A stretch of DNA of 64,000 nucleotides from DATBJG01 sp963790545. Lineage in GTDB: Bacteria; Acidobacteriota; Vicinamibacteria; Vicinamibacterales; JAMQPK01. The stretch covers positions 372,001 to 436,000 of the forward strand of contig CAWBPA010000024.1 of NCBI GenBank assembly GCA_963790545.1, written 5' to 3'. Made by a program: the position numbers and the translations under genes. The notes under the pieces were generated by a model. That model did no database searches. It saw only the letters and a program-made list of their open reading frames with translations, and was not told the DNA's origin. Of this stretch, positions 56,176 through 63,888 are shown in pieces. Every line of letters starts with the position of its first letter. The stretch's first letter is position 1.

Positions 56176-56256
56176 TTGAAACAATGCCCAGCCTACCAGG
56201 ATCGTCAGCAGAATCAGAAGGCCAAGCTGCTGTGAACGGGTGGGAACGAGCGACAT
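56170..56256 (-). CDS. Possible 28-residue single-helix membrane peptide
   Basis: ATG 56256 to TGA 56170, 9 bp after the TonB-family stop on the same strand. The peptide is SLVPTRSQQ followed by one hydrophobic helix, LGLLILLTILVGWALF, and ends QL*. No ribosome binding site is evident. It could be a real small membrane protein cotranscribed with the TonB-like gene, or a chance frame at the array edge. Confidence 0.4.
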   Translation of the reverse strand: MSLVPTRSQQLGLLILLTILVGWALFQL

Positions 56257-56265
56257 GATTGCCCG

Positions 56266-57249
56266 TCAGTAATCGGGCGGCACCTCGTTGTAATAGAAGG
56301 TCACCGTAAAGAACGCTCGATCGGCTGGATATTCTGCCGGCAACGGGAAGGTTGGGTTGGATCCGACGAGCGCATTGGCCGCAGCGTTGTTGAAGCCGTC
56401 AATCGACGACGGCCGCTCGACATGGATCTCTGTAATGGCTCCGCTCTTGTGGACATTGAAAGTCATGACGACGTGACCACGCATCGTCATCGCCGCCAGT
56501 GGCACGATCCAGTTCCGCTTGATTTGCGCGATGAACCGGCGAATCCACGGACCGAACTCAACGCCCTTCGTATCGAACTGGATAGAGGGACCAAATCCGC
56601 CACCACCACCTCGCGGGTTGTTGAACGCTTCGCGGTCGACATACCGCTGCAGATTGCGCAGCGCTTCACCCAACGAGCCGGCGTTTCGAGCTGTCTCGTT
56701 TGACAACCGGGGGCCCAGCTGACCCTCGGGGAGCGTCGAAATCGCCTGCTTGTCGCTCGCATTCCCTTCGGTCTGTTCACCAAGAGCCTGACGCCCCTCG
56801 TCCGGTGTCTTGGTTGGTGTCTCAGGGGCCGGCTGCTCACGCTCGCGGGCGACACGGTCGTCAGCTTCGACCCGCTCAACCGAATTTCCTCGGGCGAACG
56901 GAAGAGCATTTTGCGGATCGGGCGCCCGCTCCGGTGCGCGCGCCTGCCGGTCCTTGTCCGAGAGGTCCGCTCGTTCGGGAGGACGACGGGCCTCCAGGTC
57001 TACACGAGGCTGCACGAACACGAACCGACGCCGCTCTTCATCCGGCTGTTGCTGTTGACGCTGCAGTGCCAATTCCTCGGCCCGCTTGATGGCTTCGAGC
57101 CTCCGCGCCTGCTCGAGGGGGGCAAGCACGAGGATCAGCACGACGAACAGCGCATGCAGCACGATCGACAAGAGCACGCCCTCGCGCTTCGATATTGCCG
57201 AATCGATGCGCGGGGTATCTGGCCGATAGTCCTCGAAGTCGAAGTACAT
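56266..57249 (-). CDS. TonB family energy-transducing protein
   Basis: A 327-residue protein. One membrane helix near the N-terminus (LSIVLHALFVVLILVLAP, about 27-44) is followed by a long charged, Gln/Arg/Glu-rich periplasmic linker (about 45-200). The TonB C-terminal domain has IAQIKRNWIVPLAAMTMRGH, VVMTFNVHKSGAITEIHV and a final FYYNEVP. It would carry proton-motive force from ExbBD to outer-membrane receptors; exbB/exbD are not adjacent. A TATAAT on the minus strand lies 12 bp before the ATG. Confidence 0.87.
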   Translation of the reverse strand: MYFDFEDYRPDTPRIDSAISKREGVLLSIVLHALFVVLILVLAPLEQARRLEAIKRAEELALQRQQQQPDEERRRFVFVQPRVDLEARRPPERADLSDKDRQARAPERAPDPQNALPFARGNSVERVEADDRVAREREQPAPETPTKTPDEGRQALGEQTEGNASDKQAISTLPEGQLGPRLSNETARNAGSLGEALRNLQRYVDREAFNNPRGGGGGFGPSIQFDTKGVEFGPWIRRFIAQIKRNWIVPLAAMTMRGHVVMTFNVHKSGAITEIHVERPSSIDGFNNAAANALVGSNPTFPLPAEYPADRAFFTVTFYYNEVPPDY

Positions 57250-57261
57250 CTTGAACTTACG

Positions 57262-57267
57262 ATTATA
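57262..57267 (-). promoter_or_regulatory. -10 box for the TonB-family gene
   Basis: Minus strand TATAAT, 12 bp before the ATG at 57249. The implied leader is about 6 nt. The heptamer array starts 3 bp further upstream, so no -35 of standard sequence is present. Confidence 0.5.
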
Positions 57268-57270
57268 AGC

Positions 57271-57341
57271 GGGATTCGGGGCTCGGGATTCGGGATTCGG
57301 GACTCAGGGCTCAAGGCTCGGGATTCGGGGACTCGGGGTTC
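57271..57341. repeat. Heptamer array (GGGATTC), 10 units
   Basis: GGGATTC, GGGGCTC, GGGATTC, GGGATTC, GGGACTC, AGGGCTC, AAGGCTC, GGGATTC, GGGGACTC (8 nt), GGGGTTC. The stop codon and last dozen codons of the menaquinone methyltransferase gene (minus strand) fall in this array. Confidence 0.92.
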
Positions 57342-58063
57342 GCCATTCGAGACTTGGTGGCGTTGTACAGATAGACGATACCGAATGTCAGACGGCTCGC
57401 CGCCACGTCAACGAATCCGACGTCTTTCAGGAGCCCGGCAAACTCATCAGGTGTTTGAAAGGCGTCAACCGAGGCGGGCAGATAGGCATACGCCGTCGAG
57501 TGATGGGACACCAGTCCCCCCAGTTTCGGCAGCACCCGCGTGAAGTAAAAACGATACACGCTGCGAACCGCTGCCGTCTGAGGGGTGGCAAACTCGAGGA
57601 TGGCCAGCCGGCCTCCTGGTCGCAGCACACGGAGCATCTCCTGACATGCCGCGTCGGGATTGTCCACATTCCTGACCCCAAACGCGACGGTCAGCGCATC
57701 AACGCTGGCCGTCCGGACGGGCAACCGGGTCGCGTCACCTCGCAAGAGTGCAATGGAGTCCTGCTCCCCTGCTTGATCGATTTTCTCATGTGCAATCTTC
57801 AGCATCGCAGCCGCAAAATCCACCCCGACGATCCGGTGAGCCCTCGCTGAACCGCGTCGAGCGGCCAACGCGACGTCGGCGGTACCGGTGCACAAATCGA
57901 GCAGGATGTCTCGCCCGGTCAACGCCAATGAACGGATCGCACGACGGCGCCACCGACGGTCGAAACCCGCACTCAGCCACTGATTGAGGAAATCGTAGCG
58001 AGGTGCGATCGCATCGAACATGCCGGCAATTTGCCGGGCATCCTTCGAAAGAGGTGCCGACAT
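57311..58063 (-). CDS. ubiE: UbiE/MenG demethylmenaquinone methyltransferase
   Basis: A 250-residue class I methyltransferase: MFDAIAPRYDFLNQWLSAGF, RDILLDLCTGTADVALAARR (SAM loop), VAFGVRNVDNPDAACQEMLR and GGRLAILEFATP are UbiE/MenG signatures. It does the final C-methylation of menaquinone. The start abuts the UbiA-family stop with no gap, so they are one operon. The last residues (NPESPNPEP) come from a 7-nt repeat array and are probably not functional. Confidence 0.92.
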   Translation of the reverse strand: MSAPLSKDARQIAGMFDAIAPRYDFLNQWLSAGFDRRWRRRAIRSLALTGRDILLDLCTGTADVALAARRGSARAHRIVGVDFAAAMLKIAHEKIDQAGEQDSIALLRGDATRLPVRTASVDALTVAFGVRNVDNPDAACQEMLRVLRPGGRLAILEFATPQTAAVRSVYRFYFTRVLPKLGGLVSHHSTAYAYLPASVDAFQTPDEFAGLLKDVGFVDVAASRLTFGIVYLYNATKSRMANPESPNPEP

Positions 58064-58919
58064 TCAGGCCACGTAGAGCGAGATGGCGGTGACGATGAAG
58101 TAGAGGATCCCCACGTACCCGTTAAGATCGAAGGCCTGCTTCACGCGAGAGAGATCGTGCGGGCTGACGAGCGATTGCTCGTAAAAGAGGAGCGTGGCTA
58201 CTGCCGCGACGCCGGCGAGATAGACCCAGCCAAGGGGCACAATCAAAGCCAGCGACGCCAGGCTGAGAACGGCTCCGACGTGCATGAGCCGTGAGATGAC
58301 GAGCGACCGGGCAATACCGAAGCGAACAGGAATCGACTTGAGTCCTTGCTGCATGATCGACGGCGAGATCCTGGCAGGCATACAACACGTCGAATCCACC
58401 GACCCACAAACCAATGGCCAGCGCGAGCAGCCAGGGTTCAATACCCCCACGACCGCCGGCCGCGAGCCATCCCCCCACTGGCGCGACAGCCATCGCAAGA
58501 CCGAGGAAGAGCTGAGTGGACCAGGTGAATCGCTTTGCCAGCGAGTACCAGAACACGATCGCCAACGCGACGGGCGAGAGCATCAGGCACAGGGGACTGA
58601 GCTGAGAGGCACAAAAGACGAACGTGAGCGACGTAATCGCAACGAACAACACGGCCTCGCGACGTGACATCCTGCCACCTGGCAGCTCGCGTGCGGCAGT
58701 GCGTGGATTGCTGGCATCGAATCCGGCATCCACGAGACGATTGAAGCCCATGGCCGCGCTTCTCGCACACACCATAGCCGCTATGATCCAAAAGATTTGA
58801 CGAGCGCTCACCTCATGTGTTCGCGATGCGAGCAGGGCCCCCGTCAGCGCAAAGGGAAGCGCGAAAACGGAATGGCTGAACCGGACGAAAGAAGCGTAAG
58901 TGCGGAGACGAGAGAACAT
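58064..58919 (-). CDS. mqnP: UbiA-family prenyltransferase, probably MqnP (frameshifted)
   Basis: About 285 residues over two frames. The first Asp-rich motif region is GFNRLVDAGFDASNPRTAAR; a second motif region follows the shift near 58370 (ISRLMHVGAVLSLASLAL marks the continuing frame). Eight or nine membrane helices are present. UbiA enzymes join a polyprenyl chain to an aromatic acid in the membrane. In a neighbourhood of mqnA, mqnC and mqnX the acceptor should be 1,4-dihydroxy-6-naphthoate, so I infer MqnP rather than UbiA proper. The stop is directly followed by the methyltransferase start. Confidence 0.78.
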
Positions 58920-58946
58920 GGAGAGCCCAAACTCTAAAGCCCAAGG

Positions 58947-59360
58947 TCACGGATGCTGCACTTCCATCGAGTAGGTGACCGCTTCACTGAACTTGCCAAC
59001 GTCGTACAGCTGAACGCAATAGTCGCCGACGATCGCGGTGCCAGTGACTACGGTCGAAAACGTCGCGCTCTCGTTCTTCACGACCAGTGAGCACGATGAG
59101 CCGTCCCAAGTGCCCACAGCCAGACCCCCAACGGCAGTGACATTCGTATCCGCACCAACCAACGAGTTCAGAATGACCCTGACGGCGCCCGCATTCTTGA
59201 CGGGGAAAGGCCCGACGAACACGCCTGCCTGCTCCAACCTTCCATTGAACGTCACTGACTCTCTTTCGACCGGTGTCGGCTCGGTGTACTGCTCGCAGGC
59301 CGTCATGCCGATCAGAAGCGCCATCATGCAGATGAGGCGCGCATTCACCATTCCGTTCAT
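58947..59360 (-). CDS. Small lipoprotein, unknown
   Basis: A 137-residue protein with a lipoprotein signal (ARLICMMALLIGMTAC, lipidated cysteine at about 22) and a mature part that looks like a small beta-sandwich: VTFNGRLEQAGVFVGPFPV, GLAVGTWDGSSCSLVV and GDYCVQLYDVGKFSEAVTYS. It has two further cysteines that may pair. I cannot name a family. The start ATG 59360 follows GGAGGACGGA, a good ribosome binding site. It lies between menaquinone genes on the same strand, though nothing in its sequence links it to them. Confidence 0.7.
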   Translation of the reverse strand: MNGMVNARLICMMALLIGMTACEQYTEPTPVERESVTFNGRLEQAGVFVGPFPVKNAGAVRVILNSLVGADTNVTAVGGLAVGTWDGSSCSLVVKNESATFSTVVTGTAIVGDYCVQLYDVGKFSEAVTYSMEVQHP

Positions 59361-59376
59361 TCCGTCCTCCGACAAA

Positions 59377-60660
59377 CTACGTCTCGATCCATCTGACTTG
59401 GCCGGGGTCAATCCCCTCAACCAGGTATTGTTCCACATCCGCGACATCATCGGGGACAGCCACGGCAATCAGGGCTGCCCGTTTACCAACTTCAATCGTC
59501 CCAAAATCCCTCGACCAACCGAGCGCTCGCGCGCCCTGCCGGGTTGCCGACTCGAGCAACAGTCGGGCGGGTACCTGGGGTGCCAACCGTTGCAACTCGG
59601 CCAACTCGCTGAACACATTCAAATCAGGCACGCTGGCCAGGCTGTCGGTGCCCACGGCCACCCGCAGCCCCGATTCGTAGAACGCCTGGACGGGCGGCGC
59701 GCCCGCGCCTGTCAACCGATTCCCACGGGGACAGGTGACCACGGTTGCACCCCGCCGCGCAAGGCGATCGAGGGCGACGGCGTCGAGGTGCACGCCGTGC
59801 ACGCACAACAGACGGTCATCGAGAAAGCCGATCCGGTCAAGATACTCGACAGGGTCGCAGGCCGGGGCAACCCACGTCTGGTCCCAAGCACCGAGTTCCT
59901 CGAGCAGTGTCTGCCACGGTCCACCGCCCTGTTCGAGAAAGACGACTTCATCGCGCGACTCGCCCAAATGAACGCTCGATGGCGCAACATCATGACGCGC
60001 CAAGGCTTCCTTGATCGCACAAAACAACGCTGGAGACACGGAGTACGGCGCATGAGCAGCCAGTGTCATTCTGACGTTCGGAGCGGCCGGTTGGTCGGCC
60101 AGGTCAGCCATGGCCTCATCGACCAGCGCAGCGGCACCATGGGTGTTGAAGCCGATCAGCTCGCGGAAAATGACCGCATGGAGCTCGCTCGCCGCAAGAG
60201 GCTCCCTGGTCATGGCCGTATTGGCAACGTCGCCCACCAGGGCGGTGCCGCAACGACGGCATTCGGCAACAGCCTCGTGGATCGCATGCTCGATCACGGA
60301 CCGACCTCCCGGCGGTCCGTCCCGTCGGTGCGCGATGACCGATCGAATCCAGTCTGGAAACTGCTCGTGGCCAGACGCCATTCCCCGCATCCACGACAGC
60401 TCCAGGTGCGTGTGAGCATTGACGAGACCCGGCAGGACGACGGCCGACCCAAGCTCGATCTCTTCTCCCGGACTCTCAGGACCTGGGCCCTTCGGGAAGC
60501 GCTTTCCGTCCTGACGTGTGCCAACCGCAACGACCCGCCCACGATCGGTGGCGATCCAGCCATCGCGAATTGGCGAGGATGCAATGGGCACAATCCAGGA
60601 CGCGTGGAACGTTTCACAGCGCAAATCGTGATACCGGATCTTCAGCCGCGAGGCGCGCAC
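59377..60660 (-). CDS. mqnX: Amidohydrolase, probable aminodeoxyfutalosine deaminase
   Basis: A 427-residue amidohydrolase of the TrzN/AtzA/MtaD type. Metal ligands are in VNAHTHLELSWMRGM, FNTHGAA/HAPYSVSP, HLGESRDE and GTDSLASVPDLN. In a futalosine cluster such an enzyme is expected to deaminate 6-amino-6-deoxyfutalosine to futalosine (MqnX); adenosine or SAH deamination is the alternative. The start GTG 60658-60660 is tentative; the conserved part begins about 15 residues later. The 5' end overlaps the open frame of mqnC. Confidence 0.82.
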   Translation of the reverse strand: MRASRLKIRYHDLRCETFHASWIVPIASSPIRDGWIATDRGRVVAVGTRQDGKRFPKGPGPESPGEEIELGSAVVLPGLVNAHTHLELSWMRGMASGHEQFPDWIRSVIAHRRDGPPGGRSVIEHAIHEAVAECRRCGTALVGDVANTAMTREPLAASELHAVIFRELIGFNTHGAAALVDEAMADLADQPAAPNVRMTLAAHAPYSVSPALFCAIKEALARHDVAPSSVHLGESRDEVVFLEQGGGPWQTLLEELGAWDQTWVAPACDPVEYLDRIGFLDDRLLCVHGVHLDAVALDRLARRGATVVTCPRGNRLTGAGAPPVQAFYESGLRVAVGTDSLASVPDLNVFSELAELQRLAPQVPARLLLESATRQGARALGWSRDFGTIEVGKRAALIAVAVPDDVADVEQYLVEGIDPGQVRWIET

Positions 60661-61955
60661 GGAGCGACGCGAGAGCAGTGTCTCGGAGCAAGGGACACTC
60701 TGTGACCTCCTGAGCCGGCTGTGGGGCGGAGCCCCACCTAATCGTGCGCGCACGTTTGCCGGCGCGGCTACGGGCCGGATACTGCTGCAGCTCGGACGGC
60801 ACCGTTCGGTCTCCCTCCAACCGTGCGGTCGCCAGGCTGAGCATGCGCGGGATGTCACGCGCGCGGAAGAACGGATCGCCGAGGATTTCATAGTGCATGT
60901 TGCGCCGCTTGGGAACAAAGCCGGCGTCTTCGATGTTCCGAACGATCTCGAGCTCGTCCATGCAGTAGCTCGCGCCCGCGGCACGAACCACGTTTTCTTC
61001 GATCATGACGCTGCCCATGTCGTTGGCGCCGAAGGCCAGGCTGAGTTGCCCCACCTTGCCGCCCTGCGTGACCCACGACGCCTGCAGATTGTCGAAGTTG
61101 TCGAGGACGATGCGGGCGAGCGCCAGCGTTCTCAGATAGTCAATGCCCGTGGCTTCGATACCAGCCAGCTCCGTATGATCCGGCTGATAGCTCCACGTGA
61201 TGAAGGCTGTGAATCCCCCCGTTTCATCTTGCAGATCTCGCAGCCTCAGCAGGTGTTCCAGGCGCTCCTCGTCGGTTTCGACACTCCCGTACATCATGGT
61301 TGCCGTCGTCTGCAGCCCGCTTTCATGGGCGACCCGCATGATGTCAATCCACTCGTCGGCGCTCGCCTTCGTGTAGCAGTGCAGCAGCTTGCGCACCCGA
61401 TCCACGAGGATCTCTGCCCCGCCACCGGGGATACTGTCGAGTCCCGCGGATATCAAGCGCTCGATGACCTGCCGGACCGACAGCTTCGACAATCGCGAGA
61501 TGTGGAGCACCTCGGGCGGCGACAGGGCATGCAGTCGGAAGTCAGGGTAGCGATCCTTCACGGCTCGAAAGAGATCTTCGTACCACTCGATCGGCAGGTC
61601 CGGGTTGTGACCGCCCTGCAGGAGCAGCTGCACACCTCCAACCGCAATCGTTTCATCAATCTTGCTGAAGATCTCGTCGAAGCCGAGCACGTAGCCGTCT
61701 GGCGAACCGACATCCCGATAGAACGCACAGAAATTGCACTTGGCGACGCAGACGTTCGTGTAGTTCACATTGCGGTCGATGATGTAGGTGACGATCCCGT
61801 CGGGATGCTTGCGACGACGAACCGTGTCGGCAAGGCGCCCCAGCAGATGAGTCGGACGCGCCGCGATAGAGCGCGAGCGCCTCGCCGGCGTCGAGACGGG
61901 CGCCATCGAGCACTTTGGCGGAAGCCTTGTCGATGAGCGATGTGGGCTGATCCAC
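60614..61955 (-). CDS. mqnC: Cyclic dehypoxanthinyl futalosine synthase (radical SAM, frameshifted)
   Basis: The radical SAM cluster motif is CVAKCNFC (CxxxCxxC) in NVNYTNVCVAKCNFCAFYR, followed by GGVQLLLQGGHNPDLPIEWY, GLDSIPGGGAEILVDRVR and TMMYGSVETDEERLEHLLRL. These are MqnC signatures; it cyclises dehypoxanthine futalosine. The N-terminus (TSLIDKASAKVLDGARLDAG from GTG 61955) is in another frame, joined near 61850. The last 45 codons are not MqnC-like. A TAG one base out of frame at 60738, next to a GTGGGGC palindrome, is the likely real end. Confidence 0.88.
60721..60737. repeat. GTGGGGC-GGA-GCCCCAC hairpin at the mqnC end
   Basis: A perfect 7-bp stem with a 3-nt loop, adjacent to the probable mqnC stop. 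A similar GTGGGG...CCCCAC hairpin lies after mqnA at 62152. Either a transcript-end hairpin or another dispersed palindrome. Confidence 0.55.
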
Positions 61956-61959
61956 GGCA

Positions 61960-61965
61960 ATTATG
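61960..61965 (-). promoter_or_regulatory. -10 box for mqnC
   Basis: Minus strand CATAAT, four bases before the GTG at 61953-61955. This would place the transcription start at the start codon. Confidence 0.45.
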
Positions 61966-62084
61966 GTACTTCAAGAGTGAATCGTTGTCGCAATGCTCGC
62001 CGAGCGACCGGAGGTCGCGAGATCCGGTCATGGCGGCCCCGGCGATTGCTCACAGAGTGGATCGCTGCCACGAAGTACGCCGAC

Positions 62085-62125
62085 CCTTCGACTGCGCTCA
62101 GGGTCGTCCTGAGCAGCGTCGAAGG
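62085..62125. repeat. CCTTCGAC...GTCGAAGG interspersed palindrome
   Basis: CCTTCGACTGCGCTCAGGG, then TCGTCCTGAGCAGCGTCGAAGG minus its first bases, form the widespread imperfect palindrome seen in intergenic DNA of many GC-rich bacteria. It lies in the 223 bp spacer between mqnA and mqnC, which otherwise holds only the hairpin at 62152 and the mqnC -10. Confidence 0.75.
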
Positions 62126-62151
62126 ACGAGCGCCAAAGGCGCGAGGTACAG

Positions 62152-62175
62152 GTCGTGGGGGTGGGGCCCCACGAC
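62152..62175 (-). terminator. Hairpin after mqnA
   Basis: GTCGTGGGG and CCCCACGAC (9 bp, perfect) around a 6-nt loop, 3 bp beyond the mqnA stop on the minus strand. No T-tract follows in that direction, so a Rho-independent role is only a guess. Confidence 0.45.
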
Positions 62176-62178
62176 AAG

Positions 62179-62970
62179 CTAAGAATAGAAGCGCAACACC
62201 CCGGCGCTCGGGACCAGGCCCAACTCCGCCGCAAGACCATAGAAACGGCGCAGGCCTTCCTGCTCCGCTTCTTGCAAATCGAAACCCACGTTCTCGGTCA
62301 GGTAGCGGGTGCCGATGGCGACCTTTGCGTCATCGGGGCCGAAGTATTCACGCGCAACATCCTCGACGTGTGCTGCGCCAGCCATTTTCGCCTCGCGCAA
62401 CCGCACGACGTCGTCCGTTGCCACCGCTCCCGGCCAACCCGCCCAGAACGCGTACACGAAAGGCAGCCCGGTCATCGCACGCCACTCGTCGCCAAAGTCG
62501 ATCTTCTGCACGCCAAGCGCGACAGGGTCGGCGAATAACGCCGGGTCACCAATCAGCATGGCGGCGTCGTACCGGTCAAGCATTGTGGGCAGATCTGGCG
62601 GCGTCTGGCGCAGCTCAGGCTTGATGTGAAAATGCCGCGCACACAGGATGCGAAGCAGCATGCTCGACGTCCGAGAACTGGTGTCGACGGCAATGGTGCG
62701 GATCGAGGAGACGGGTCGCGAGCTGAAGAGCGCCACAGAGGCGACCGTGCCATTCGAGGCGACGGCCACGTCGGGCACGATGTGGTAATCCGGCCGGTGC
62801 AGATACTCGATCGAAGGAATCAGTCCGACTTCCACCGTTCGCTCGTGAAGCAGCGCGGCACAAGTCGACGGCACGTCGAAGCGGATTGAGAATCGTCTGG
62901 TGTCGGACTGCAGGCCATAGACAAGGGGTCTGGCGTTGAGATAGGTGACGGCGCCGAGACGAATGGGCAT
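62179..62970 (-). CDS. mqnA: Chorismate dehydratase MqnA
   Basis: A 263-residue periplasmic-binding-like fold protein beginning GAVTYLNARPLVYGL, then STCAALLHERTVEVGLIPSI, VALFSSRPVSSIRTIAVD, ALFADPVALGVQKIDFGDEW and GLPFVYAFWAGWPGA, the MqnA pattern. It removes water from chorismate to give 3-enolpyruvylbenzoate, the first step of the futalosine route. It follows the mqnE-like gene on the same strand with a 33 bp gap. Confidence 0.94.
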   Translation of the reverse strand: MPIRLGAVTYLNARPLVYGLQSDTRRFSIRFDVPSTCAALLHERTVEVGLIPSIEYLHRPDYHIVPDVAVASNGTVASVALFSSRPVSSIRTIAVDTSSRTSSMLLRILCARHFHIKPELRQTPPDLPTMLDRYDAAMLIGDPALFADPVALGVQKIDFGDEWRAMTGLPFVYAFWAGWPGAVATDDVVRLREAKMAGAAHVEDVAREYFGPDDAKVAIGTRYLTENVGFDLQEAEQEGLRRFYGLAAELGLVPSAGVLRFYS

Positions 62971-63003
62971 GAAAGCTTACGGCTTCGGCTAAGGACTAAA
63001 GGC

Positions 63004-63888
63004 TCAGGGCGCCGTGAATTGCCAAAGGGCGTTCCGCTCGACCGGAACGAGGCCCGCCGCCTGAATGTTTCGACGCACTTCCTCGATCGTCGCGCGCCGC
63101 GGACCAAGCGACAGATCGTCGACCGCCGGCACGTCGTCCAGATCGTCGGCGCCAAATGTCAGCGCCACCTGCGCCAGTTTTGGGCCGTAGAGAGACCAAT
63201 CCACCTGAATCGTCTGGATGTTGTCTGCGATCACCCGAGCCAGGGCGACCCGCTTCAAGTCTTCGTATCCGGTGGTCGGCGCCGCGGAATCACCCGTCGG
63301 GGCAAGGGCGCCAACACATGCGAACCAGGTATTCGATCGAGAAATAGCGTGAGCTGTCGGATTCTCGCCAGCCAGTCGTCGGCCGCGTCGTCGAATACCA
63401 GGTGCGACACGGTAAGATCGGCTCGCACGATAGTTTCCAGCCCCCGCTCGAAGCCCGGGCTGTCGAGTGAAACCTCTGCAATCCGCTCGAGCCCCGCGTG
63501 CTTCAGCTCGACCAGACACTCTGCCAGCGGCACTCCGACACCACGGGCGAGACTGTCGAGCTCGGCGAGGGAGAACGCCGAGACTGGTATCGCTCCCGCC
63601 CGCGCAACCACGGCCCGCACCGCGGCCGAAGCCGCCTCGATTGATGTCGGGGAGTCCCTGAGCCGGACCTCTCCAGCTGAGCCGGGCAATGGACCGGGAT
63701 CAGCGGCGTTCACCAGCGGGACATGCGCCACGCGCAGAAACGTCACACGATCGCCATGACGGTGCGCGTCGCACCCCTTCGGCCAGCATGCCCAGCCCGA
63801 TGATGTCCGTCATCGAGGCCAGGGCGCTGATCTCGGCTTCGGTCAGCCGCTCGCGTGCGTCGATCTTTGCCGACAATGTGTCCAGCAT
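63004..63888 (-). CDS. MqnE-like protein lacking the radical SAM cysteines (frameshifted)
   Basis: Three frames give one protein of about 290 residues. From ATG 63888: LSAKIDARERLTEAEISALA, then GDRVTFLRVAHVPLVNAADP, then AFSLAELDSLARGVGVPLAE, and finally GYEDLKRVALARVIADNIQT with KLAQVALTFGADDLDDV and GLVPVERNALW. Order and motifs follow MqnE (aminofutalosine synthase). Where MqnE has the HINxTNxCxxxCxFC block, this protein has HVPLVNAADPG and no cysteine, and the middle is shortened by about 80 residues. It cannot bind the usual 4Fe-4S cluster. It may be a partner or regulator of the pathway rather than the enzyme. Shifts lie near 63770 and 63300. Confidence 0.72.

Noticed and set aside
59038..60705. 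Open frame of 555 codons on the + strand
   Set aside because: Antisense to the mqnX amidohydrolase, whose metal motifs are clear on the other strand.
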